DNA of 42,392 nt from Dinochytrium kinnereticum (Eukaryota; Chytridiomycota; Chytridiomycetes; Chytridiales; Chytridiaceae). Positions 1 to 14,600 of this stretch are shown here, one piece after another. The notes below the pieces were generated by a model. That model was not told where the DNA came from and made no database searches. It was given only the letters and a program-made list of their open reading frames with translations. Location: positions 1 to 42,392 of the forward strand of contig JADGJT010000185.1 in assembly GCA_027604005.1 (NCBI GenBank), given 5' to 3'. Made by a program: the position numbers and the translations under genes. Position 1 is the stretch's first letter; each line of letters starts with the position of its first letter.

Positions 1-269
1 CAAAAAAACAAAAACAAAAAAAATAAAACAAAAAAACAACCATCCCCAATCTACACTTGCCTCCAGAAACAAAAAAAAAAAAAAAAAAAAACAACAAAAA
101 CAACAACAACAACAAAAAACCGTTCCCACTTTAAATACAGGACAAAAGATATAATAAAGAATAAGAAAAAAAGGTATTCCAAACAAACAAACTCAAACCC
201 GGTATCTCAACAACAACACCAACAAAAAAAAAAAAAACCGAACAATCAATGCCCCGGCCCCACCCCACT
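1..269. repeat. A/C-rich low-complexity flank
   Basis: Almost pure A/C with long poly-A runs (for example about 71-90) and CAA microsatellites. No supportable gene. It lies immediately downstream of the minus-strand J-domain gene that ends at 270, so it probably holds that gene's 3' untranslated region. Homopolymer lengths here are prone to sequencing error. Confidence 0.6.
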
Positions 270-2362
270 CTACCGACTTGTAGGCGACCGAGCCTGATGG
301 AAAGCCAACCCCAAAGCCTCAACCGAAGCCTTTCTCCCCCCCAACCCCTCCTTCCCCCTCCTCAACCCACTCTCCAACCCAACCCTCGCCAAACAAACCA
401 AACAAGGCAAGCAGCACCCAACCAGCAACAACACGCATCCCAAGCAAAAGAACACCGGAACAAGAATAAGGCTAAAGGTAGGAGCGCCCAAATCCCTCAA
501 CAGATTCTGCTTCTTGGCTCGGTAGGAGGAGATCGGTTTGAACGTGATGGTCTGGGAGACAATGTCTTCGGCTTGGAGACGACGGATGAGGAGGGCTAGG
601 AAGGCGTAGAGGATTATGCCAAAGAGGGTTAGGAGGATGGCGTAGACGACGAGTTCGCGACGGCGTTTGGAGTGGTGGTGCTCGGAGGTGATGTCGTAGC
701 GGAGGTTGAAGAAGGAGAGGATGACGGATATAAGGTTCAGGATGCCGATTAGGTAGGCGGGGAGGAAGATGACGCTGTTTTTTTTGTTTGGTGTTTTTTG
801 TTTTTAGTTTTGTTTTGTTGGTTTGTTTTTTTTTTTTGTGAAGAAAGAATTAGGTATTAAAATCGGCGTTCAAAGATCAATAGTACTCAAAACAAAACCA
901 TAAATGGAAAAACAAATGTAATAGATTCACGCATACCTCCAGTCCACTTTGATGAGCCCGCTCATCTTCCCCGGAACCAGAAGAGCAAGCATAGTCCTCA
1001 GAAGCCAACTACCGACCACATCCACAACCGCCAACACAATCTCGTCCTTTCGAAACGGTCTCGTGACAATCTCCCCATCCCCTTCCTCCTCCTCATCCTC
1101 CCCTTCACTCCCAGCAGACAAGACAACCCCAACCTTCAATCTCCTCATCAGATTCGACAGCGACGAGGAAAGGTGGAACAGCTCAGCAACATACCAAGGG
1201 GCAAACACCGCCCACCAAGATCCAACGGACCCCCACTCAAGCTGCAAAGAGAACAAAAGGAGAAATCCTCCCACCATCGCAACATAAACAACCGCAGAAA
1301 CCCTTTGAATCAAATCATTCAACGTCCTCGCAGGTCTCTTAGGTCGAGTTCTCCTCCTCCTCCTCGCGTTCCTCCGAAAAGCACTAGCACTTTCACTGTT
1401 CTCCCTCTCCCACCTCCTCTTCTCCTCATCAAATATGGACGGCGTCGGTGACTTTGGAGCATCCTCATTCATCTCCCTCTGAACCGAAGGAGCGACCCCA
1501 ACACCTCTCGGCCAATTCATCGGAACTTTGGCAGAGGCCGCCAGGGTTTCATCAGGTGGTTCGTATGGGTCTGAAGGGGGTGGTCGAGCGGAGAAGGCCG
1601 CGCCGAGGAGGAAGATGAGGGTGGTTAGGAAGGCAGGGCTGAAGACTGCTGGCCAGGACCAGGAGATGGCGTCATCGGCTTTCAGTGCCACGAATACAGG
1701 GAAGAGAAGAAGGATGAGGATGAAGAGGGTTGCGGCTACGAAGGCTTGATTCATGGCAAAGATGATGGAGGGGTCTATGAAGGGAATTTTGTTCATCATG
1801 GATACGCCGTTTTCTCCCTGTTGAATTCATGTTTGGTTAAAATAAAAAAAAAGTCTCTTTAAATATCTCCGAGCCTACATATCGGTCGTAAATGGAGCGC
1901 TTCTTGGGATCCGCTGGAAGGGTAAAACGCCACCAAAAAAAAAAAAACATCAGCATCGCCTGCCTCACTGGAGGATCCAATTACTCACATAAAACCTCAT
2001 AAGCGCTATTGATGAGCTGAAAATATGAAACAGCCTCAGGATCCTGTCCAGCCTTATCCTAACAAACCAAAACCATCAGTCATGGTCATCAGCATGCAAA
2101 CAGCAGCTGAAAACCCTAGCGTGTATTCATACCGGATGATACTTCAAGGCCTGCCTCCTATATGCCTATCCATTCAACATGATAAATAAAAATAAAATAA
2201 AACGAGCAGCTCCATCAGCCATCATGCAAGGAAAAGCAACCCCATCTCCATCAATACCTTTCGAATAGCCTCCTGGTCTGCCGATGGGTCGACCCCCAGA
2301 AGCTCATAGTAGTCCGGGGCTGGCGGTGGGGCAGCAGACTCGGGGGAGGCGGCAAAGGTCAT
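270..2362 (-). CDS. J-domain protein fused to TMEM185-like membrane region
   Basis: Six exons (minus): 2362-2258, 2165-2133, 2058-1989, 1913-1879, 1817-937 and 774-270; about 542 aa. The four small exons encode a J domain (residues about 17-80: DYYELLGVDPSADQEAIRK, then AYRRQALKYHP, then DKAG, then LSDPKKRSIYDRY). The catalytic HPD motif is intact but split by an intron between P and D. Exon 5 begins GENGVSMMNKIPFIDP and carries hydrophobic segments with ISWSWPAVFSPAF and GSWWAVFAPWYV, which resemble the repeated W-S-x-W-x-VF-x-P signature of TMEM185 (Tmemb_185A). Exon 6 adds more hydrophobic segments and a basic tail. Known: J domains stimulate Hsp70 ATPase through HPD. Inference: an integral endomembrane co-chaperone recruiting Hsp70 to a membrane. 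Reading phase is kept at all five junctions. The last about 60 residues are low-complexity and less certain; the ATG at 2362 is the first in frame before the J domain. Confidence 0.82.
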
Positions 2363-3190
2363 CGCTGGCGACGGGGGTGGCCAATGCGCCTCAGTGTGCT
2401 GTTGGATGGTGGTTCGTTGAAGGATGGGTTGCAGTTGAGTCCCAGGTTTGTTGATTTCTCAAAATGTAGTCACAGCGTTCCTCAATTGTGTCTCTGGTCC
2501 ACCTCTGTTCTGCTTCACGCGTAGGCAGGACTCTACGGCCCAAATACGCCAGAAGCCGGCTGCCACCTTATGGATGCACCAGCAGTGCACGGTCTGGCTT
2601 TCTTCGCGGGTTCTGGTTTTTGGCTTGCTGCTGAAATGGCCAAAGGGCAAACAAGAGTTATCGTTTTTGCGGTTGGAAGGCTGTGGGCGACGAACGACAT
2701 GGTTTCAATTGTTAGATAACCACGGCGCACTTGAAGGCTCCGTCGTCACCGCGTGAAAGTCTCACGTCGCTGCTTCTACACCCATGATTGAATCAGGAGA
2801 TGACAGAATCATTGAATAAATGCATTCCTATTAGCACATTCAAAGCTGCCATGATTCGACCGTTTCAATTTAAAGCATGCCGGTCTACTTGTCTTCACAA
2901 GTACACGTTTAGAGTTGGAATAACTCATCTCCAGCTGGCTCTAGCAAGGCCAGCTCGGGTGCAAATAACGGAGCATGGACAACCGAGTGAAGTCGGCAAA
3001 TTTGAATCCTGTTTCTTTTCAGAGTGTTGTCCTCTTCAATCAAGGTCGTTAAAACTCTGCTCTATTTTTATACCATAAGCCTTCAACACTGCTCCCGCTA
3101 CCAGCAACCAACCAGACACCAACTAATCAAACTTCCCAAAGTGAATGAGTGGATTAGACGCCTGCATTCCAGTATGCAAATCGCCATTCA
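2363..3190. other. Intergenic region, upstream of J-domain gene
   Basis: 828 bp between the start of the J-domain gene (minus) and the stop of the F-box/LRR gene (minus). It should contain the promoter of the former and the 3' end of the latter. Short open frames exist, but none has a recognisable domain or a consistent splice pattern. I see no RNA gene. Confidence 0.5.
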
Positions 3191-5143
3191 TCACGGGAAC
3201 AATTCGCGCCTCCGAGATGTTGCAGCCGACATGCTCCTCACCGATTCCCGCGGGTCAACCGTCATGGTCTCAAGATCGACAAACTCAAAGAGCCTAGCAA
3301 ATCGAAGCAGTTTTGCCGTGATTTCCGGCGAGTTCATATACGACGTCAATGTTGGCCACAGGACCGCTATCTCCAACCGCGGTAGATTCGCAGGTCGATC
3401 CACCAGCGCCTCCAAGACGCTGATCATCTTTTCGCAGACGTTGGAACCATAAAACTCGATGCGTCTTAGATGCTCGTTATGAGATGCCCACTCTTCCAGC
3501 CCATTCAGATACGTTGAATTGAATCCATACCAACTCCCGTGCACCTTGAGAACGCTGATGCGAAGCTGGGGATTCCGTGTGAGAAATGTGAGCGGAAAAG
3601 TACTATAATAATTGGTCATGGTCCGCAAATTGGGATGATTCGCTACGACCTCATCAAAAATGTTCGCGGTATGGTTTCCAAGATAGTCCAGCGTGATTTC
3701 CTCAAGGTGAGGCCATGCATTATTATTAATCGCAGAGGCAAAATATCGCATAGCAGGGTGAACACTCGATGAGGAGAAAGCCTCAATATGCAACTGAATC
3801 GATCGTAGACCTGTGATAGAAGTCAGGCAGTCAAAAAGCTCCTCCTCATGCTCCCACTCATCAAAGAGGCGCGCTTTTCGAAGCGATAAAGATTCTAGAG
3901 CCGTGCATCTCGATAAAACATTTGCCAGGCTAAGCAGCGCGTCGGGAAAGTACGCAAACTGCTCTATTCGAAGTAACCGAAGATTTGTGTTGGGTGAACT
4001 CAGGCCGTCCAGAATATCTTTGATCCGCGTGTACCGGCAGCAATGAAACTGTTCCTTTTCCCGTTCGCCCATACGATTCCAATCATCTGCAGAAAAGCCG
4101 CTCGGAACATCATATCCGTCATAGTCAAAATGGATAGAAGCGTCCAGGCGAAAAGATTTTAAAGCAAACTGGGGCCCAAGAAAAAGAAATAGATCGGCCG
4201 CGATATCTGCTTTCAAATACCCCGACCATACGGTGAGATCGGTCAAACTATTCCATACGCCGCGGTCAAGAACATTTGGCAAACAGAGGTTATCCTGACT
4301 GTCATAGATATTAAAATGGCATTTCAACTCCTTTAGGTGTTGAGGTCTTATACCATGTTGCAGAACGGTAGAGTACTGTCCAATTTCTAGCTTCCGGAGA
4401 GGTTCAATGGCCCTCAGCTCCTCCAGAAGCTCCCGGAACTCAATCTGCTTAAAATCCATTCGAAAATCGAGTAAAAGAGAAAGGAGCCGCTTCTGCCTCA
4501 CCGCAAAACGCAGGGGCATCTCGCTACATGCGGAATTGTCGAAATCTTGAATCTTCAGATGATGCAAGGTCGATCCAGGAAAGTCTTGTATCATAGTCCC
4601 CCAGAAGGAGGTCACTTCAGTCCGAGGCTCCCGCTTTTCCAAATTGAAGGTGATGCCCAGCGATGTGAGCGAATGCAATCCACATATAGCTGTTGCGAGA
4701 TCCAGCCCAGCATCCACCCACGAGAAGCTTTCCATTCCCAGCTGTAGGTTGGTCAGACTTGAACCCTGGCCGCCAATGGACTGTAGGATGGAGACTATTT
4801 GAGGCCCAACCATGGTCGAAATGTCTTTCAGAGTCAACCTCGTGAGGTTAGGAGCAGCCGCTCCAACCATTCTACACAGTGACTCGATCACTGATGGACC
4901 ATGACGGAGGCGGAAATGTAAAGCTATGGATCGAATTTCGGTGAAGGCATTGGGGTTCTGAGCAAATGCGGTCAGAAACTTTTGAAAGGAGGCGGTGGCC
5001 GAGTCCAAGTCTTGCACCAAGAGGCCGATGCATAGAGATCGCAATCGTTTGCATGCGGTGGACAGGGTCGTCAAGTCGCTGCGGCCAAGTAACGGTGCAA
5101 GGCCTGAATAAATGATGTCGTTGGGGACGTGATCCAGGGCCAT
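3191..5143 (-). CDS. F-box / leucine-rich-repeat-like protein
   Basis: Intronless, 650 aa. The N-terminus (residues 1-40: DHVPNDIIYSGLAPLL, then LTTLSTACKRLRSLC) has the F-box pattern, a P-x-[DE]-[IL] opening followed by a Ser/Cys-rich second helix. The remainder has irregular leucine-rich segments (NLTRLTLKDIS, LTNLQLGM, ALESLSLRKARLF, GLRSIQLHIE, HLEEITLDYLG). F-box proteins bind Skp1 in SCF ubiquitin ligases and the repeats bind substrate; this role is inferred. I chose the ATG at 5143 because the frame upstream runs into the divergent kinase gene beginning at 5283 and its extra 56 residues look unrelated. Substrate unknown. Fungi often carry large families of such proteins. Confidence 0.78.
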   Translation of the reverse strand: MALDHVPNDIIYSGLAPLLGRSDLTTLSTACKRLRSLCIGLLVQDLDSATASFQKFLTAFAQNPNAFTEIRSIALHFRLRHGPSVIESLCRMVGAAAPNLTRLTLKDISTMVGPQIVSILQSIGGQGSSLTNLQLGMESFSWVDAGLDLATAICGLHSLTSLGITFNLEKREPRTEVTSFWGTMIQDFPGSTLHHLKIQDFDNSACSEMPLRFAVRQKRLLSLLLDFRMDFKQIEFRELLEELRAIEPLRKLEIGQYSTVLQHGIRPQHLKELKCHFNIYDSQDNLCLPNVLDRGVWNSLTDLTVWSGYLKADIAADLFLFLGPQFALKSFRLDASIHFDYDGYDVPSGFSADDWNRMGEREKEQFHCCRYTRIKDILDGLSSPNTNLRLLRIEQFAYFPDALLSLANVLSRCTALESLSLRKARLFDEWEHEEELFDCLTSITGLRSIQLHIEAFSSSSVHPAMRYFASAINNNAWPHLEEITLDYLGNHTANIFDEVVANHPNLRTMTNYYSTFPLTFLTRNPQLRISVLKVHGSWYGFNSTYLNGLEEWASHNEHLRRIEFYGSNVCEKMISVLEALVDRPANLPRLEIAVLWPTLTSYMNSPEITAKLLRFARLFEFVDLETMTVDPRESVRSMSAATSRRRELFP

Positions 5144-5282
5144 TGTTGGGAAATTTCCTTCACTCCTTCCACAGAGCTGAAGCTCACTGCCGGGAGACAG
5201 ACGCGGAGCTCCTCGGTTCCGCACCATCGCAAGGGCATCACCCGTCCTTCCGTATTGTAATCGAGGGAGCCACGAAGCCGTC
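5144..5282. promoter_or_regulatory. Short divergent promoter (F-box/LRR and kinase)
   Basis: 139 bp separate the start codons of the F-box/LRR gene (minus, 5143) and the kinase gene (plus, 5283). Both promoters and both 5' leaders must lie here or overlap the neighbouring coding sequence. No clear TATA box is visible. Confidence 0.5.
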
Positions 5283-7850
<2,568 letters not shown>

Positions 7851-8779
7851 GTCGTATATGATGAGATGTTTGTGTTTTCGCTGACGGTCTGAGCATGAAT
7901 ATCTGGGTATCTGATTTGTCTTCACTTTGCTTTGGGCTACTCATTCTTTCCAAACATTTGGAGGGATTAGACAAATCATCTTCATCTCTAACTTAAGTAT
8001 TGCGCTTATTTGGTCTTTTCTGTCGTCGCGAACCTCTACCGATTTTTCAGAGTTGTACATTATATGTGAATTATTTATTTTATCTTGTTGTTGGGTGTGG
8101 AACAGAAACGTATCGATTTTTTCCCAGAGTTTTTCGGCTTATTCCCAATCCTCGTTTTCTTCTTTGTTTTCCTGAAGCGTGACGTTGTCGAAATGGCCTA
8201 TATCTCTCTATGTATTTTCACCCCTAAGTCGTATTTTTTCTACGAAATTCCCTTCACTTCATTTTATTAGTTCTAGAGTTGTAAATTATTGGTCTCTTAC
8301 TACTATTTATTAAAGTTTATTCAAGCCAGCATTATATTACCAAGTTGAGTTACTTGCTGGTGGTTGTTCGAAATGTTTGGCAATAAAACACGAGTTTGAA
8401 TCTCATGTTAGAAGCAAAATCAATATTCCAAAAAGAACGTTCTAACTTCTGATAGGTAACAAAACATAAACGTCTGCACAAAAGCATCATTCTTTTCACT
8501 AATGCAGTGCACTTCTCTTTAATGAAGTAATAAGCCATTGTTTAAAGTTTAACTTCCAGCAAAACAAAAAAACCGAACCCCTTCAAAGGCACAGGAGACA
8601 GCGGAGGGGCACAGCAAAGGAAGCAGAGGGATTGTTTTTTATGCAAAAAACCCAAGAAAAAGAGAGAGAATAAAAGAGAAAAACAACACTAATAATCAGC
8701 TATATCGCATTCACTCCCCTATACATTCAAAATAGTGGCTTCATCACTCATCACATCCACTTTTGATTTTGTCCCATAT
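7851..8779. other. AT-rich intergenic region between convergent genes
   Basis: 929 bp between the 3' ends of the kinase and cNMP-binding genes. T-rich then A-rich, consistent with two 3' untranslated regions facing each other; an AATAAA motif occurs on the plus strand near 8382. No gene supported. Confidence 0.5.
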
Positions 8780-10728
8780 TTATCTTCTAGTGTCCGCAGA
8801 CCTCGAAAACTTCAAGCCCTCATCACCGATCCGCGAAATAAAGTACTTGCTCTCCAAAAATTCTTCTTGAGTTTCCTCTGGTAGCTCTGGAGAATACGGG
8901 CAAAAAGGGAGAGGAGGCACGAGCAATGTATGATTAGCGTAAGGTGAAAAGAAGATCATAAAGTAACGTGCACGAAAAAAGTATAACCCTAACAAAAAAA
9001 AACAACAATTTACCATCCACAATCTCCATCTTGCTCTTTACCTCCATCCGTCTCCGATACGATCTTTTCCTGCTAACCTCTTTCATACGTTGCTCAGCAA
9101 CAGTGCGGAATCGAGCAGCAATGTGGGGGAAGTAGAGAAGAACATCTTCTAGGGATTCTCGCGTGAGGACCATGCAGAAACAGTCCACAACTGCTCGTAC
9201 TGATGCGGTTCGTGGGACGTTGAATAATACTCCGAGCTCACCTGTTTTGATCTGGTAAAAAAAAAAAAAAAAAACGTGAATGAGATTCTTGTGGTTATTG
9301 CTATGAAATAGATGGAGAAGTCTAAGGCAAGGAGAAGATGAAAGTACCAAAAAAGGATCCCCAATTAATAGTGCTATAAACCGTCCTCCCATCTCCAGAA
9401 ATAACCTCTACACGACCCTTAGATAAAAAATACATTTCCTTGCCAATATCATGCTTTTTAATAATCAACTCCCCAGCCCTAAAAATCACAGGATACATCC
9501 TCTTCTTGATCTCCCTCTCAAATCTCGGCATCTCAGACTTGATTGACTCTGTATCCTCACCCCTCGAGGAAGAGTCTGCCGAGGCTGCCGCGGTAGCTGC
9601 GTCACTCACAGTCGGAGGGTCGGGTTCAAAAGCATTTCTAGGGATCCCCCTTGTGAATGAAGGACGGTTTTCAGGTGTGGAGGATCTCTTTGCTCCATTA
9701 GAACCCGATTTATGGTTCAAGAGAGGTGCTTCGTCAGATGAAAAGCTTAGAGAAATGTTGGCCGTCCCTGATGAGACACCTTGGTAAGAGTAGTTGGAGT
9801 TGGTAAGAGTTGGAGGAGGATTTGAGATGGATGATACGGTTGTTGATGAGGCCCTAGCGACGTCTGTGACGGATCTTGCGCTGGCTAAAGGATGGTCGAC
9901 ATTGAGCTGAATGCCAAAAGCGGCGGACGCAGTGAACTCTTCAATGGAGTAGGCCTCATCTTCATAACGGTTTTTGAACTGGTCAATGATGTCCTCTGCC
10001 GTGATGGCCTCCTTTGCTCCAGAACCAGTAACCAAGGCGTTATTTGGCGATCCACCACCTGTGGTGGAAGGACCAGCGGCTGCAGGTAATGTTTGGGATA
10101 CGAAGGGGCCGTCGGTGGCGGTGGCGGGCCTATCCATCAAGGGTTGATGGGATGCTGAAGAGTCTTCAGGGGATCCCTGTGCAGCAGCAGCAGCAGCAAT
10201 GGGAGCCCCGCCGTTATTTGCAAGGTTGGATAAAGAGGCCATGAGGATAGCGTTGGCATGAGGTGAGGTAAGGTCGACACTTCCGGCAGGTGAAAGGTAC
10301 TCGAGGTAATCGGCCACATTGTGCAGGGAGTGCCAAGACGTTGCCGGATAGGCCACCGTCCGCGCGCTGTCAATCGTTTTGATAAACGCCGCATCTTGTT
10401 GATGATGATACACCGTGCTATCAGAGGTGGCGGAGGCTCTGGGCATGTTGGTGGACGAGCTTGTTCCCATCACAACCGTGGAGCCCGTTAAGAACGTCTT
10501 TGACGTGCTGGTGGAAAGTCCCGACGGCTTCTTTCCATTCCACCCGAACCCGCGCGACCCACTCGTCCAAACTCCACCACCTGCACTGCTTGATGAGGAT
10601 GCACGACGGCTGCTGCAGGCTTTGGCTTCTTTAAGTCCATCGAGCGCATCGTCGCGGTCTTGGGGCACAGGGGTTGTTGGCGCCACCGTCCTCCGCCGCG
10701 CTTGCATCTTCGAACCCCAACCGCCCAT
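8780..10728 (-). CDS. Soluble protein with one cyclic-nucleotide-binding domain
   Basis: Three exons (minus): 10728-9348, 9241-9014 and 8886-8780; 571 aa. The domain lies at about residues 405-520: PVIFRAGELIIKKHDIGKE, MYFLSKGRVEVIS, then across the first intron GSFFGELGVLFNVPRTASVRA. That last stretch is the phosphate-binding cassette: FGEL gives the Glu for the ribose hydroxyl and PRTASVR the Arg for the cyclic phosphate. Both key residues are present, so cAMP or cGMP binding is expected. The first 400 residues are Ser/Ala/Thr-rich and disordered, with no membrane segment, so this is not an ion channel. There is no second binding domain or PKA inhibitor sequence, so it is not a typical PKA regulatory subunit. 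After the domain comes a basic stretch (KEVSRKRSYRRRMEVKSK) and a short acidic tail. Inference: a cNMP-sensing regulator of unknown output. Confidence 0.85.
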
Positions 10729-11623
10729 ATCTCTGGGTGGTCGCCGTGGTGCTGGCAGCAGCAGCAGCAGCAGCAGCAGGTGGTGGTGTCAGCTCGTCGG
10801 TTGCGTGTTGAGCCTTCTTGACACACTCCAACCAACCAAGTCAGGGAGGGAGGGATTGTCATGCACGCCAGCGTGACAATCCAATGAATGAATGAGTGCA
10901 GGATCCGGCGGATCTGCGCGGACAAGCGCTGACCAGGCGGGCGGAAGCAGCGCAGATTGTCCGGTTCGTTTGTTTGGGTTGAGTCATACCCACGCACTAT
11001 TAATATTTATTATTTATTATTTATTATTATTATTTTGAATTAATTGGTTCCCATCTCTGCCTACTACGCTGACCGACTCGCCTCGCTGGAGACGTCGACT
11101 GTCGCTGCCCGTCATCCCGTCCGCATCCCACCACATCCACCACTTCTCAGAACTCATCGACGGCCCAGGCAGAGGCAGCGTGGTTGGCTATTCGAACCAT
11201 ACCCATCAGTTTCACGGCAGTCGGTGCAAGGTGAGGGCTCGACTTCATCCACCCCCTCACTGTTGTCTGCCATCCATGGCCATTGGGTTTGCGGGTGTGC
11301 ATCCCCGCACGCCATAGAACCAACGCATCCCCCTTCCCTTTCCCCTCACACCCCCCTCATCCATCTCCGTACACCGCCGACCATGCCCAACTCTCCACAC
11401 ACGACAGGCAGCAGAGGATGCTTCGTTTTAGCTCCTCCCTCCTTCGACCATGGCCCACCTCATTGCCTTTACTTCACCTTCCCGCCCCAGCTGCTTGCGG
11501 AAGTTGGCACATAAGTCTACGGTCTTATCGCTTTGCTCGCAACCTTCTGATACGGGCTGCACCCACAACGCGCTTAACTAACGTTCCCTTCAACCAGTTT
11601 AGAGGAAGACGGCCTCCAGCGAT
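10729..11623. promoter_or_regulatory. Divergent promoter region with CAG repeat and AT-rich block
   Basis: 895 bp between the divergent start codons of the cNMP-binding gene and the F-box/ankyrin gene. It contains a (CAG)8 run at 10756-10779 and an AT-rich block of TATTTATTA repeats at about 10998-11044, a plausible nucleosome-poor core. No convincing coding exon. Confidence 0.45.
10756..10779 (+). repeat. (CAG)8 microsatellite
   Basis: Eight uninterrupted CAG triplets about 28 bp upstream of the cNMP-binding start codon (CTG on that gene's strand). Probably within its 5' untranslated leader. Confidence 0.9.
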
Positions 11624-14600
11624 ATGAGCGCCCCTGACAGGCGCTATGAGTCAATGCTGCAAGAGCAGACGCAAGTGGGCGCCGATGTCGACGATCTTCT
11701 TCACTCAAAGTTTGCGAGGTTGATGCTTTCTAAAGCATCCGACAATGACGGCGACACTGCATTGGGAGGAGGTCCTCGTCGTTCGAGGAAATCATCATCT
11801 CATTCCAATTTTTCTACAGTGGCTTCGATGTCCTCGGCGTCCATCCTCTGCCTTCCAGCCGAACTTCTTCGAGACATTACAGTTCTTTGCCACCCGCACG
11901 ACATTATCAGGCTCTCCCAAACATCGACGTCTCTCCGAAAACCACTTCTGATTCTCCTGTGCTCCGAATTCTCATTTGCAAGGGAAAACCTCCTCTCCGC
12001 GAATCCTTTCCGCATTCTCACAGCAAGTGGGGGCCAAGGTGGAGTCGCTGTGGATTTCAGGGAGCAAAGGTGGTTACGCGGCCGTAACCACAGCTCTTCG
12101 AGGTCATCCCTTTCTCCATTGGAGTCAGTGAAATTAACTGCACTGCTTCGCGAGTTTGGATCAGATTACTTTGGTATTGGAGCCCCACCTCACAGTCAAA
12201 GGCAATCATGGCGCAACAGAGGCACTCCACCTGAGTCACCCCCTCTATCACCTACTTTTGGGTGCAACTCTCGCTCGAGACGTTCTTTGACGCTGCTTCC
12301 GGCTGACAAGGATCCGTTCATTCTCTCCATCTGCTGGCGGCACATGCCTCCCTCGTATTGGTCTGCTCTTCTCCATATTCACAAGGGACTGGACAGGTCT
12401 ACCTTTAGGACTCTTCTCCCATTTTTGACCAAAGCACCGCCGATGAGGTTTGCATGGTGTGGGACCGTTGAAGTAAACAAGCCACCCGCATACCCCGTCC
12501 CTTTGCAGTCGGTGCGAGAAGATATTTGGAACTTTGCGGGGTGTGGAACGTGGAAGAAGGTGTCGTCTATTCTTCCTGGATCATCTTCTAAGGAAGGTCT
12601 TATTGTGGGGGACTCGGGAAGCGTGACAGCCATAATCAAGTATGCGTCCGAGAGAATGAAGGGCCTCTCAATGCTCACCGAAAACCGATCATGCGTGTGC
12701 TCGGGTTCTCCTTTCCTTTCACCCGACACAACGGTAGAAAAATGCCCTTGCTGCGAATACCGAATCTGCAATGTCGTCGAACTCGCTCCCATGGAGGCAA
12801 AACACGTCCCAGCCGAGTCACTTTGCGAAAAGTGCTGGGGTCATCGTCATCGGCGGCATCCCATCTGGACTCTCTGCTTTGATATTGGGCGGCATGCCCA
12901 AATGACCTGTGGCCGGGGCTTAGACGAAGAATGTGGGGAAGGTGGAGGAGAGGTTGGGGAGGCACTTGGGCTTGTGAGGAGGCTTGGTATTGCGTTAGCA
13001 GTAGCCATTCTTAGGTCAATTCACCCGGCGCATCCTGCGGAGGCTATGAGGAGCTTTTTCTCTCCTGCGGACGGATTAAAAGTGCTTGAGTTTGAACCGA
13101 TTGATCTAACCTTGGATTCGGATTTTGCGTTATTGTGGGTGGCTGCTGTTGATCAATATGAGGTCCTCAGATTACCTCTCCTCGTCTCCCCAGAGACTTT
13201 CTATCCTCATACCCTATCTTCTCTTCTTCCAACCGTCGAACCCTCGTCACCTCAAACTCCGTCGCATCTGGATTCACTAGCAGGCTCACCGCCACAGCAT
13301 CACCCGCTTCACGCTGAAATTCTCGGGCGCCTGCTGCACATGTCAAGCCGGGTTGGAGCCGTGAACCTTGTGAAAGTCCTGGTATCCCCACCCCCCTCAT
13401 TTTCATCATGCCGAATGGATATGGGGGGATTTGGTGTGGATCCCGCGTGGGGAGGTAACGTCGCAATTCAGTTTGCGTCGTTTAATGGCCACGCCTCTGT
13501 TGTGTCGTTTCTGCTTTCAACACTTGAAGAGAATGTCTCGTTGCCTGGTTGGAGTGAATGGTTTCGTGGGTTTTCGGTCTCTGTTGACCCATCATCCGTT
13601 GGAAACCTTGCGATCCAGTACGCGAGTTCTAACGGCCATGCTGAGGTTGTGAGGATGCTTTTATCCACCCATCTCTGTGACCCGACGGTTGAGCGAAACT
13701 TTGCCATCTCCCATGCAGCCGCCAACGGTCATCTGGATGTTGTAGATCTGCTTCTCCGATGGTCAGGTCCTGAAGGACAAGTCGTGAACCCCATCGATGA
13801 AGACCACCTGTCTCTTTGCCTTGCAAGTGAAAATGGACACGCGGATGTTTGTGGACGGTTATTGATGGACCCTCGAGTGGACGTGTCGGCTGGTGGGTCA
13901 AACCGACCGCTCATTTTCGCTGCTTCGATGGGTTATGTGGAAGTTGTGAAAACGTTGCTCGGTGATGGTCGGTGTGATCCTTCGGTGGATGGAAGCTCGG
14001 CGTTGAGGATCGCTTGTGTTACTGGGAGGGACGAGGTTGTGGAGGTTTTAATGGAACATCGCAGGAGGAGAATGGTGGAGGAGTTTAGCGGCGGAGTGAA
14101 ACGTGTTCCAGAGGGTTATGAGGCTTGGAAGGAAGCGAGAATTAGACCAAGTACCGTTATTTTAACTTCTGGATCGATGGATTCACTTCAGACTCTGCAC
14201 GAAGAGGATGATGCCAACGACACTTATTACGATGACATCGAAAAGTCGCCATCAACACCTTGGGTAGGGGAGTTCCCACCCTGCCTTCTCCGTCCCTGCA
14301 ATGCCCCATCCTCACCAGTCCCATGTCCTCGCGGCGTGACTTTCTCGTCCCCCATCAAAGTTCTCGCCACTATCGACCCCTCCACGGGCCACCACAAACC
14401 CTTAACCCAGGCGGCCGCCAATGGCCACGCAGGAATCTGTCGTATTCTGTTGCGCGAATTGATGCTCTTGTCCGCGTTACTTGATCCTTTGCCGCTTGAC
14501 AAATCCTTGTGTCGAGAGGGGAGGCCACATGAGGTTGTATTGTGCTATGCGCCTGGAGTTGAGACGCTTGATAGAGTTTTGAGGGAGTCTAGGGAGCGAG

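Noticed and set aside
8341..8415. tRNA-like T-arm (GAGTTTGAATCTC) near 8390-8405
   Set aside because: The flanking sequence does not form an acceptor stem, D-arm or anticodon arm at the right spacing.
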